Below, piece by piece: positions 56,001 to 64,000 of a DNA stretch of 64,000 nt (position 1 is its first letter; each line of letters begins with the position of its first letter). The notes under the pieces are model-generated. The model saw only the letters and a list, made by a program, of their open reading frames with translations, made no database searches and was not told where the DNA came from. A program made the translations under genes and the position numbers. This DNA is from Paraconiothyrium sp. Pb-2020 (lineage: Eukaryota > Ascomycota > Dothideomycetes > Pleosporales > Didymosphaeriaceae): the NCBI GenBank assembly GCA_022419385.1, contig JAJUBI010000001.1:5828001-5892000 (forward strand), given 5' to 3'.

Positions 56001-56360
56001 GAGAGTGTTTGCCACGAGCAGCTGAACAATTATCGCCGTAGGATGGACTGTAAACTGCATGGCGGAACCTCCAAATGCAACACATTGCATAAAGAATGGT
56101 TTGCTGTTGACAAGAAGGACGCTATCAGAACGGTGAAGATGTGGAGGTCATTCCTGGATCATAATCCATACGGAGTGCATGGTGTGTTCGAAAACACTTG
56201 GCGAGACAGCGTGAACGACGAGAATGTGTATTGCAACTTCGAGACAGAACATCGGGGAACTGATCAAGCCGAGTTATTGCACCAGAGTTTGGAAGCGTGG
56301 ATTGAAAGGACGGTCAAAGGAGGGAGGAAAGAGACAGAAGGGCATGTTACACAGGGCTAA
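53013..56360 (+). CDS. Large repeat-bearing protein with C-terminal T5orf172 (GIY-YIG-like) domain
   Basis: One open exon of 1,115 residues. Order: (i) residues 24-102, 12-residue repeats of the type SLSGGASQQKPP; (ii) residues 190-224, seven ESENG units; (iii) about 315-440, a module LPKLINYLQGVNPRNI to TPQQDRPGL with two His/Cys-containing patches; (iv) about 440-920, a Ser/Pro/Thr-rich disordered linker with many SP/TP sites; (v) about 930-1055, a T5orf172 domain: GVIYILEAP, WVKIGWTTDLNKRIEDIR, a conserved Glu/His region (IESVCHEQL) and KEWFAVD. T5orf172 belongs to the GIY-YIG fold, shared by endonucleases and phage proteins. The Tyr, Gly-Trp-Thr, Arg and Glu positions look retained, so nuclease activity is possible but unproven. 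Nuclear location is a guess from the linker. A truncated paralogue lies 800 bp upstream. Confidence 0.85.
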   Translation: MFTFRDERSYPLGAFGQGLRQSHSLSGGANQQESRSLSGGASQQKPDSLFGGASQQKPPSLSGEASQQKPPSLSGEASQQKPRPLFGGFGGASQPKSPSLCGGFSWLPMSTEASPIQEAQSRQKHSITHAAATIGTDEYSGNIGRRMNFDALSGGDKLGDNDHLHDLGSGSYSPKVSWSSVNDEASDYEESENGESENGESENGESENGESENGESENGESDNESPSSPFRPITVKDPGNTGSSQYQTITFQHPYSDYSFEELRCADYAQGRKFGDHIEQAGACGQRTVMEEWELPTVLPPRDDISLNDRCADLPKLINYLQGVNPRNIICLLSDDHGDCPYPISRRYQKDFRGKFEKAVTHLDKGVKDIKPDDFIEVVRTYFCGSHDFTKLTGRKAYSVHFKKLWKEASEELKTNVWDALQKCGWGMDIHAPLTPQQDRPGLTKAFKSAPKESFKASGQASAPGPEPNIETPTRPRTAQGKLDHGAKSNPFFTTETPSKPPPIPNEASAATSLASESDSGRTGSGNAAYAPGLSGPTQGTFVVGYSSRKKPPKYNNPTSIVVSTSIKSETSPHGTDSHGTDLPCTSKSLCRSSNHAFAPQMISKSFPKGQEPSSQKPSNSFEDLNDFTPKTQGDSLFNIRTANAKEQPSWWPNHDRNLQSQTQSRGETSEMSATRSKGNSMFDVLESGRTEVTDDHVGALEGKDMSPKLASPSQDSDAFASRTPTPNGEAQFQRAPNTSQEKSEVQKWSMPSPRRVSTPASRRSTTEFSEKFAALGESTLRGLTPESETQTQIRTILSQRPVKRSLSPRRLIPDPKSPSRNLEETALTPGVDHCVDETPKSSREKPTTRGASLSPPPDTINLESLSVELEMIDESSQPSQSPMSQDKSPLGIRSLRPQYNPRRSSSFPLRSSAATANKIKQILKEDIQGVIYILEAPVFFSGYPPASEGQEVWVKIGWTTDLNKRIEDIRSDCGIDDLMLVWHSRSTRTDVLKKIESVCHEQLNNYRRRMDCKLHGGTSKCNTLHKEWFAVDKKDAIRTVKMWRSFLDHNPYGVHGVFENTWRDSVNDENVYCNFETEHRGTDQAELLHQSLEAWIERTVKGGRKETEGHVTQG
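53082..53318 (+). repeat. 36-bp coding minisatellite
   Basis: Five regular 36-base units start at 53082, 53118, 53154, 53190 and 53226, followed by a longer variant unit and a partial one. The core is TATCTGGGGGAGCAAGTCAA. The period is a multiple of three, so copy-number change would keep frame. The second forward frame and one reverse frame are also open here. Confidence 0.9.
53580..53684 (+). repeat. 15-bp coding microsatellite, seven units
   Basis: Seven units of gagtcggagaatgga encode ESENG. The middle five are identical at the DNA level; the first and last each differ slightly. The near-identity suggests recent expansion. Confidence 0.95.
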
Positions 56361-56540
56361 GCACAGACTTAACTTCACATGTAATACTGGAGCACCTGGG
56401 GGATATGTGGTGCATAGGTCGTATATCTCTGGAAAGCTGCATCCCCATTCATCTCCTGGTTAGCGGTCCTTTCCACGAAGAGATGGCCTTCGGGCTCTAG
56501 TTCAATTTTGTGGATTTCTATCATCTATAAGCTCTTATTG

Positions 56541-56668
56541 GTTGATCTTACTATGGGTATATGAGCGATTGGTTACTTACTTCTAGTAAATAGATACGTG
56601 GTACTGGTAGTCTAGCTGTTAACTAAAAATAAGTAACTAATCGCTTATATACCGATAGTAAGTTCAAC
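56541..56668. mobile_element. Foldback (MITE-like) inverted repeat
   Basis: The left arm starting gttgatcttactatgggtat at 56541 pairs with the right arm ending tatagtaagttcaac-like at 56668. Each arm is about 53 bases with about nine mismatches, mostly transitions, and about 20 bases lie between them. RNA or single-stranded DNA would form a long hairpin. There is no coding capacity. The target-site duplication is unclear (TA or TTG are possible). Confidence 0.65.
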
Positions 56669-56703
56669 TATGAAGTTCTCTAAGGATAATCAGAATTCAT
56701 AAA

Positions 56704-57200
56704 ATGAATCAAAGGCCGTGGGACATTGCTTTAGTCTATGGAAACGACAATAGCTCTGATCGTATACACAGCTGCCGGGAACAGACATTACGAAGCTGGA
56801 GGAGATCCTTGTCTGGAAAGCCATCAATCATTGAGAGTCCTTGGGACGCCGAATTTGTACAACAACCACACCTTCTTTCATTGCCTATATGAACGGATCA
56901 ACCGACCGATTGGTTGAAGGCACGAAAGGGGTCCAAGGTGCTATTCTCAACCCACGAGTTGGACCTGCCATATGAGTCGGCATTTTTACATACGTCTGAT
57001 ACGGACGATCAAGCTACGAATGGAAACAGCCCGATATCACAACCCGATATCACAACCCGATTTCAAGAAGACCACTGTCCAACGAAGACATCGACTACGT
57101 ATGGCACGCTGAGCAACATGATACCCGTGTTCTCGAGCTTCTAGTCGAAGTGTTAACAAAGAATGAGAGGCCACTCCAGGCAATGACATGGACTTTATGA
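56704..57200 (+). pseudogene. Relict coding segment, unrecognised
   Basis: Three adjoining frames read like protein: RPWDIALVYGNDNSSDR, then VLFSTHELDLPYESAFLHTS, then LSNEDIDYVWHAEQHDTRVL ending at a stop near 57200. They are broken by stops and frame changes. No family recognised. It may be the remnant of a gene or a mobile element. Confidence 0.3.
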
Positions 57201-57523
57201 ACGGTCACTGGAGCGCGGGGATGGCAACGATTCTAGAGGAAAGAAGCAGCTCGGGAATGGAGCAAGAATCGAAGTATATTGAAGCAATCGGGGTGAAAGT
57301 AGCCACTTGCAACACCCCTATATTTATTCGGGGTAGTAGCGTATTCGTATGATCTTACGTGGTTCCAGGCTCAGGTCAGCACTATCGTAAACATGATCTA
57401 GAGAGATCATTGTCGGGAGTATCTGGGTGGGAATTGGTTTGATTGACCGACCCTGGATCTCCAGAGACATATAGCCAAACAAACACTTCTTCATCTCACT
57501 CCATCTATCTGCAACCGGTACCT

Positions 57524-58174
57524 CTAATCCCCATCCCAAACCACCAAATGCATCCCCCCAATCGTTTGCGGTGCAATAACCTCCAGTCCTCGAAATATAC
57601 CTAGTTGATACCACAAGTCTGCGACACTTCGCGTCGTCATTTTCATCCATCCAAAATACCGTTGAGTGGGACATCTTGGGTTCTTTGGTACATAATCCGC
57701 AGCTACGTAATCAGCCTGCGCGCACTTAATCCACGCGCTGCCATCTGCAAAGACCTCCTCGTCAGCTAGGAGGAAAACGCCTTGGGTGCGGAAAGTATAT
57801 TCGTCGTTTGGATTGAAACCTGCATTGTTCTTCCTGTGCACTTCGCGGAGTTGATCCATGTCGAGGCCGGATAAGGACGTAGCGTCGGAGTGGACATCGA
57901 GATGGAAGAGGGACCATAGCTTTTGGAAGTCAGGGTCGTCTTCGGTGGACTCGGTTACACTTGCGGTTGCTTTTTTCGCTTCGGACTAGTTCTTGAGAAT
58001 GAGGTTTTGCCATTGCTGGTCTGTGGATGGTGTGTAGCTGGTTCGGTACATTCTGAGGCCCCAGGTGCGGTATGGAAGTCGCTCGACCTGAGCAGTTGGA
58101 ATCACTTGATCTTGTGGGTAGCCCCGAAGTGTTTCGAGCCATCTTTGACAGATGGTTGGATGGTGGAAGGACAT
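57524..58174 (-). pseudogene. Unnamed fungal family protein with an in-frame stop
   Basis: Start at 58174 (MSFHHPTICQRWLETLR). The frame reads YRTWGLRMYRTSYTPSTDQQWQNLILKN, then a TAG at 57986-57988, then continues in the same frame through SEAKKATASVTESTEDDPDF, WSLFHLDVHSDATSL, GLDMDQLREVHRKN, FLLADEEVFADG, YVAADYVP, RYFGWMKM and IGGMHLVVWDG to a stop at 57524. The TYTPST..QW and DPDF.KLWSLF elements recall a multi-copy family of Pleosporalean hypothetical proteins (recognised from memory, not searched). One base change at the TAG would restore a protein of about 215 residues. No intron with valid borders removes the stop. Function unknown. Confidence 0.6.
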
Positions 58175-59094
58175 GATGCAATTGTGAGGCGGGTTGCGTG
58201 TTCTATGTTGTCTGCAAAGAGATTGGTGGATAGAACATGTCAGGCGAGAACAGCTGGTCAGATCGATGGAGTTCGACAGTGTAAGTAGGTATAGTCGGCT
58301 ACTCGATGCGAGCATAGACAAGAGTAGGCAGACATCTGGGCAAGGGCACTGTAATTGGCTCGCCATGCGTATCTCTATTGATATGGAGCAATAGAGTTAG
58401 AACATAAGTATTGATGTTCCGAATGCAGTTTTGGTTCAGGCTGCAAGTGCGGCCACCAAATTCTATACCTTCCTGAATCTACATTTATTACTCATCTGTG
58501 CTGATATGCGGTCAAAGGCCGGCTTCGAGCACTTATCTTTCGATTTCCTGAATAGTTGGGATATTACCTTTGGGCGTCAACTACTGCACGTGAGAATTGA
58601 GTCACGAGCAGGCCATGTCAATGATGCTTAGTATGAGCCAAAGATACGGGCCCGCTACCATCGCAAAATCGAGATGGAAAGATAAACAGAGACCATCAGC
58701 CTAGTAGCAAAATTGAAAAGCAGTCATTGGAGGTTAGCATACTACATCACAAGAACATCACAGCCATCACATCACATGCACATAAGACCACACGGAATGC
58801 TGCTGGAGCAGCGAAGCCGCATGACACCCATGAGCACACACTCATGAGCGCCCGGCCTGCAAGGGCACATTTGGGCAGAGAAACGGTCTGTTCAGGAATG
58901 GACGTTCATTTCTATGAATCGGCATCATTCCTCAGCCACCACGCTGCAAGAGTCTTAAGCGCCCGCAGGCAGCACAAGCCCTAGGCCCACAGTCAAACCA
59001 GACTAGACTTTTATCCATATCCGACCCTTTACACCGGGACCCGAAGAGGTGAGGTATATCATTTCCATAAGCCGTAGACTCCGTGTGTGCGCGT
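58175..59094. other. Intergenic stretch
   Basis: 920 bp between the minus-strand pseudogene and the 3' end of the uL15 gene. No supported feature. Confidence 0.5.
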
Positions 59095-59648
59095 TTATGC
59101 GACGAGCTGGACAACACCGCCAGCCTCCTTGATCTTCTTCTCGGCCTCGGCGGAGACGTAGCGAGCGCGGACGATGATCGGGACATCGGGAAGACGACCC
59201 TTGCCGAGGACCTTGGAGTAGCCGAGGGAAAGGAGGTCCAGGACGGGCGCCTTGTCGGACTTCTTGGCGAGGTATTCGTCGCGCTTCTCAGCGGGGATGA
59301 GCGACCAGAGCTTGTCGAGGTTGACAACGGGCTTCCCTTTTGGGTTGTTAGAGTGATTCCACATCTCCTGGAACGTGCGACGACTTACAGAACTTCTGCT
59401 GGGTCTTGTGGAAGTACCTCATACCAACCTTACCGAAGTAACCGGGATGGTACTTATCGATGTTGGTCCTGTGGTGGTGCTGACCACTATTTCCTTGTTA
59501 GCGAAGTTCTTCACCTCGAGAGGACGAGATGTGCGACATACCCAGCCATACCACGACCACCGGGATGCTTCCTGTGCTTTCCAACACGTCCGTGACCGGC
59601 GGAGACGTGTCCGCGGTGCTTGCGAGTCTTCGTCAGACGGGTAGGCAT
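59095..59648 (-). CDS. RPL28: Cytosolic large-subunit ribosomal protein uL15 (L28 / L27a)
   Basis: Three exons. MPTRLTKTRKHRGHVSAGHG to GRGMAG (start 59648) joins GQHHHRTNIDKYHPGYFGKV, then QQKF joins WKPVVNLDKLWSLIP. Introns at about 59471-59540 and 59342-59392 have consensus borders. The basic N-terminal rRNA-binding tail, the YHPGYFGKVGMRYFHKT core and the C-terminal IKEAGGVVQLVA are all typical of eukaryotic uL15. 149 residues, as in yeast. The frame is intact. Introns close to the start are usual for ribosomal protein genes. Confidence 0.97.
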
Positions 59649-59941
59649 GGTGGGCGACTGTGAGGTTAGTACGTTGTCGTTGCACTTCTGGCCTGCGCTT
59701 GAAGAGTTTGGAGTTGGTGGGCTAGAATTAAGCGAGCGGTCGGGCCGGCAGATTATCCGCCCGTGTGCACGTGAAAAGGTCTTGGCACGTCCTGCAGTTC
59801 TCGCATCCAGAGAGAACATCAACACCAAGCCGAGGTCGGGAAAAATTAAATGGGAGGAAAGATGCCATGATTCATTTCGCTCTACTCAGCCCGCTGTACT
59901 CCCAGAATCGCTATGCAAAACCATGATCCGCTAAAAGACCT

Positions 59942-62900
59942 TTATCCCCAGTACGGTGTGCGTAATCCTACAAATGTCGAGCTTAAGCCGCCGTCAGAAT
60001 CCTCTTTCTTTCGCTGTCCCGCAAGCTGTAGGTTCAAGTTAGTAAGCGCGTAAAATACTTAGGGATGAAGACGGCTTTACCTCGAGCTGTATATGCCTAT
60101 GCACATGGACGAGCCAGTCGACGTAGCTTTGCGCCTCATTGTTGCGATCCTCGTACAACAGTCTTGCAAACTCGTACTCCGCACCGTCAAGACCCTGTCG
60201 CGCCATTTGCAAAGTCAATGCCTTGGAGCCGCGTGTGTCCTCCAAGTACTGCAGGATGTTGCGCACTTGAGCATTGAGATGTGTCTCGAGAACTGGAAGG
60301 GTCGACGCGAACGGATCCAAGCTCTTCAGGTTGTCGTGGCCTGCTCCGAACAGGTCTTCCAAGAGGTTTGGCGATACTTGAGCGTGTAACCACAACAAGC
60401 ATATCTGACCGTTGTCCACGATGTAGACACCGCCTTCTTCTACCTTAGAGAACGATGCGCGAATTGCGTCAGGCATCCGGAGATGGCCGTTCTCGTTGGC
60501 GAAGCCGTCTCTCTCGTCCAAGTTGTGGATCGAGATGATCCGCGGATACAGATAAAGTGAGAGCTCCAGTGGGCTCATAGACTTCAGCAACCTCATGTCA
60601 TGCACTCTCCTGTCGGTGGGTTCCTTTCCACCTTTGAACGCTCTTGACTTGATCAAGCCTAGAATGTACATGCTGAACTCTTTCAAATTCTCTGGTAGGA
60701 CAAGCTGACCCGGTGGGTTGTTGTGCCCTGTGAAGTTCTTCCGGTAGCCAGCGAGGATATCCACGGTCTTCTCCGTTAACGCAGCACGGAGATCTTTTAG
60801 GTTCTTCTCAGCCATGCGGGCGGCGGCCTCTTTGGCGATAATAGTTACAACAGCATCCTGGTCAACAAACTTCAACGACTCTGCAGGTCGTTCACTGACG
60901 CTAGCAACGTTATTGATGCATCTCACCCGGCGTTGCCCGCTGGCCGTCGTGTACAGTAGTGCTGCCTGGAAATGGGCGTCTAATTTGGGATCGAGTTTGC
61001 CATCGTATGAAAACATGACTCCGATAGACTTGTCTGCATCGATGATACCAAACTCCAAATCTGCTCCGAAGGTATGGTGGTAGAAGTTTCCGTGATAAGC
61101 TGAAACTTGTAAGCCATTCGAGCACCGTACTTTCATGAGAGCTTGGTATCCGGTCTCTCTCGTGATAGTATGCTTGATTTCTTTGGACAATTTGAGTGTG
61201 TCTCGTGGAGAATGGAAGTTAGGGTAGTAAAATATTTCACCACCGGTAGTAGCTGAAACATGACCGATAGTGGCGATGTCCAGGTAGCCGCCACTGGGTG
61301 CGGCCATGAAGAAGTCAACACCGACACCGCTCTCTACCATCTTCTGAGCAACCTTCTTAAATCCAGGATGCTCTGTCGTCAAAAGCTTCTTTTCAGCGTC
61401 GTTGTTGTGCATGCTGCCATCATCGCGTAGGAATAATCGCCCAGGGCCCCATGTTGGTAGAGCTGCTAACGAGCAAACGATCTTTCCTCCAGTGGCCGCG
61501 AGCGCTTCCACAGCTGAGTTTAAAGTTGGAAGGAGAGCCGGTTCGGGGTTCTTGAATTCCGAAAACATGTTCGGCAACTGTGTGAGCAAAGAAGTGATGA
61601 CTGCCTTGGACTCTTCAGGGTCGACAAAAAGACCTTCACTTAGCGGTACAAATGGTTCCTCAAGATCGGGCATCACCAGCATTTGAGCAGCTTCCAGATT
61701 GTGGCTCAGGTTGTAGAAGTGCATCTCCTTGTCAAACGTGACAATACCAACCTTGGCGCCTTCTGGGAGCCTTCTTTGAGCGTGACCCTCATCTCCGGAC
61801 TGCTCGGTTTTGGGACCGTAGAGGGCGCTAATGATACCCTCGCAGAAGCCGTCCAAAAACCCGCGATTAACAGCTTCGGCACTAACATCAATCAAGAACA
61901 ACCATCTCAGCCCTACCGGCTGCTTCGACCAGTACTCCTTCGGTACCATAAAGTCAACCGTACCCAGTGTCAATTCAGGGCGCTGCATTCGATCTACTCG
62001 AACGCCGGACGGATCTGTAGGCGCGAAATACTCGGGAGGTACGTCGTTCGGGTAAGTGCACATATTGCACACGAACTTGTTGCCGCCAGACTTGAATTGC
62101 ATGAAAGGGTTGATGTATGCTCGACATCGCCTACATCTAGGTGGGCCGGTTTCACCAAAATCCAAAACTGGTATTGACTGTTCGCCTTCCTGTTGCTTGG
62201 CCAGAGGTTGGAGAACTAGACCAAGTGGTAGATGGGTGGAAGCCAAAGCATCAGCGCTGTTGGGTATACTGTTCAGAGTGAGTCTGGCAAATTTCGGCGA
62301 AGAGTTGCCTTGATCGAATGCCACGAAGGGTGTCAGTGCTGGTGGTGGGAAATGATGCTCCATAGTAGGATATACATGCTCCAAATAGTACTTTGCGGGT
62401 GCGTCACGCGACCGTGGAATGCTCGGTATCTGCTCTGGATCCACACGTCCTTGTTGTGAAGAAGCTGGTGAGCCAGTTAACTGATCGCCTGGACGCGCAG
62501 CATGTTGCACGCCCGTCGCAGGATGCGCAGGCGAAAACATTGGCGCAGCTGCCGGGAACTGGTTCATGGCAGGTGTTATCTCTGGCTGGGCCCATTGCGG
62601 CCCGCCCACCTGAGGAGAATTTTGGTTTAAGAACTGATTAGGTGTTCCATTCTGGCTCTGTGGCATGCCGTTGAATGCCTGAGGACTGCCTGCAGGTCCC
62701 TCGATGTTGTGATATGCATGACGGTCCTTCTTCTTGTGTCTGACAGTGCCTGTCTGCTCCCCACCCAACCCAAATCCACCCATTTGCTGCGCTAATGAAT
62801 CCACAGATTGCCCCGCTGGACTCGCTGGGACACCCTGTGGAGGGAAGTATCCTTGCTGCTGACCTGGTGTAGGTATCTGATTCGGGGTTCCTGTGTACTG

Positions 62901-63056
62901 ATTTGGGGTGTGGCCGTATGCGGGGCTGCCAGTCTGTTGATATCCAGCAGGACCGGCAGCAACTGGAGGCCGATACTTTGGTTCTTCTTTCCTTGTAGGA
63001 CCGTTCGGATTCGGCGAGCCCTGTCCGAGGGCATGATACATCGAGAATTCAGACAT
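59942..63056 (-). CDS. SEC24: COPII coat cargo adaptor SEC24
   Basis: Cargo-binding subunit of the inner COPII coat on ER exit sites, partner of Sec23. The main exon runs from MSEFSMYHALGQG (63056) to VHRHIQLE; a 53-bp intron (about 60029-60081) joins it to a final exon ending VGLRTPYWG at 59942. The N-terminal 250 residues are Pro/Gln/Gly/Asn-rich (GTPNQIPTPGQQQGYFPPQG). Then come the zinc finger CRRCRAY...CNMC, the trunk (VGLRWLFLIDVSAEAVNRGF), the beta-sandwich and helical domains, and a gelsolin-like domain (MPDAIRASFSKVEEGGVYIVD; GQICLLWLHA). About 1,020 residues. An in-frame ATG at 63170 would add 38 residues with no family similarity. The frame is intact. Confidence 0.95.
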
Positions 63057-63787
63057 GCTTGCGGCGCGGGCGCTCGCAGTCGCGGTCTTGGTCGGAGGTA
63101 AGCTGCAATCGTCACGATTGCTACGGGATATGTGAGGAGCGCGGAGGGCTTTCAAGGTAGAGCATGTCAAGGTACAACCGCAGCAGAGGCCTTGCGGGGC
63201 GCGTAGTTAAAGTTTGAATTTGGGTGATCTGGCATTATTTTCAAGACATTGAGCTTTCCATACCGAGCACGCGGCCCGTGCGCTACTGTGGTACACCGCA
63301 ACCACACCTTCCGATCCAGACCGTGAGCGAATTAGCCCCAGGAAGTCACGCCATGTGTCGTCCGAACCTGCACCAGGACATACATGTATGCTGTATCGTG
63401 GTCCGTGTAATACACAGTCAATGTATGGAATTAATGAACATATCAATGTGACGCCGATATTTATTGAAAAGCCTCCTTTCAGATCCGGGAAACACTAGGT
63501 ACATCATACTGAATTCTGTCCTTCAATCGCATAACTTCTACCAAGGCTTCCACGCTCCATAGAGAGAGCGCATCGACTACTGCCTAGATAATTGAAGTGG
63601 CAGCATAATTATGCCTTCCACATTCATTGCACCCCCCTGCGAGGCAGAGTTGCTCCTCAAATTTGGCGGCTTGATCTACAACATCGGCCTATTTTGCGTT
63701 TTGATATCGCCATCTTGCGCTAGTGGTCCAAATGTGCTTGCTCGAGTGGTATTTTCCCATATGTGGTATACAACCAATCATCCAACC
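63057..63787. other. Intergenic stretch upstream of SEC24
   Basis: 730 bp between the SEC24 start and the AP-2 sigma stop, both on the minus strand. Contains the SEC24 promoter. No gene supported. Confidence 0.5.
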
Positions 63788-64000
63788 CTACTCCAGCTTG
63801 TCAAGATGAGCGAGTCGTGTTAGAACCACCGTTTTACTCGTCTCTTCAATCTCCCCAGCCAGGAACACTTCATCGAGGATCGCATAGACCTGCATTGTTT
63901 AGCTGCATATTCCTCCTTGCAGTGTTCCACCGCGATGCTCCCTCTAGATATAGCACTCACCTTGTAAAAGTTGAACACCAAATCCAGCTCGCACACGTTG
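63788..64000 (-). CDS. APS2: AP-2 clathrin adaptor sigma subunit (3' end only)
   Basis: The two last exons of a gene that continues beyond the right edge. The reading is NVCELDLVFNFYK, an intron of about 70 bp (donor GTGAGT, acceptor AATGCAG), then VYAILDEVFLAGEIEETSKT and VVLTRLAHLDKLE, stop at 63788. This is the C-terminal third of the sigma small-chain family. The VYAILDEVFLAGEI and DKLE ending fit AP-2 sigma better than AP-1 or AP-3. It works in the tetrameric adaptor for clathrin-mediated endocytosis at the plasma membrane. The start codon is outside the window. Confidence 0.9.

Larger units (their letters stand above)
56361..57523. other. AT-rich stretch with a foldback element and a relict frame
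   Basis: About 1.2 kb between the T5orf172 gene and the next pseudogene. It contains the 128-bp inverted repeat (56541-56668), a decayed coding-like segment (56704-57200) and a short 14-bp direct repeat near 57031-57062. Confidence 0.6.

Noticed and set aside
57324..57674. Overlapping frame MSHSTVFWMDENDD on the minus strand
   Set aside because: It lies out of frame within the pseudogene at 57524-58174 and shows no independent start, domain or splice support.
1..64000. tRNA and rRNA genes
   Set aside because: I looked for B-box-like GGTTCGANTCC and flanking acceptor pairing by eye and found none; a covariance-model scan would be decisive.

Overview
The window is nuclear DNA of a filamentous ascomycete. 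The evidence is short introns (about 45-85 bp, GTRNGT donors, CTRAY branch sites, YAG acceptors), dense genes on both strands, a Zn2Cys6 regulator, a fungal DIM-2-type DNA methyltransferase, and fungus-specific families (DUF3431, DUF7730-like, RCR-like). The mix points to Dothideomycetes, probably Pleosporales; that placement is an inference from family content.

Layout. 1-5.9 kb: a secreted six-hairpin-glycosidase-like gene running off the left edge, a Zn2Cys6 factor, and a VPS1 dynamin whose frame is broken three times. 6.4-16 kb: V-ATPase subunit A, dihydroorotase (one frame break), and an intact DIM-2 methyltransferase. 16.4-26.7 kb: a DUF3431 membrane protein, an unrecognised three-exon gene, a TFIIIC triple-barrel subunit, RNA polymerase I subunit RPA2, and an ARL8 GTPase head-to-head with RPA2. 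26.7-41 kb is looser and more accessory: an RCR-like membrane protein, a CYP7/8-like P450, a small membrane protein, a DUF7730-like gene, a frame-broken ankyrin gene and a kelch membrane protein, separated by long non-coding stretches with short repeats. 41.5-50 kb is housekeeping: ER DnaJ SCJ1, mitochondrial uS17m, CDC7 kinase and condensin subunit 1 (the last two share a promoter with three ACGCG cores). 50-58.2 kb is the most unusual part: a truncated, frame-broken paralogue followed by a large repeat-bearing protein ending in a T5orf172/GIY-YIG-like domain, then a 128-bp foldback element, a relict coding segment and a gene with an in-frame stop. 59-64 kb: ribosomal protein uL15, COPII SEC24 and the 3' end of AP-2 sigma.

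Themes. Membrane traffic and vacuole function recur (VPS1, VMA1, ARL8, SEC24, AP-2 sigma, SCJ1), as do transcription and translation (RPA2, TFIIIC, uL15, uS17m). I see no tRNA, rRNA, CRISPR array, intact transposon or metabolite cluster.

Several otherwise well-conserved genes carry apparent 1-4 nt deletions, often in homopolymer runs. Either the assembly has local deletion errors or several loci are recent pseudogenes. The sequence alone cannot decide this.
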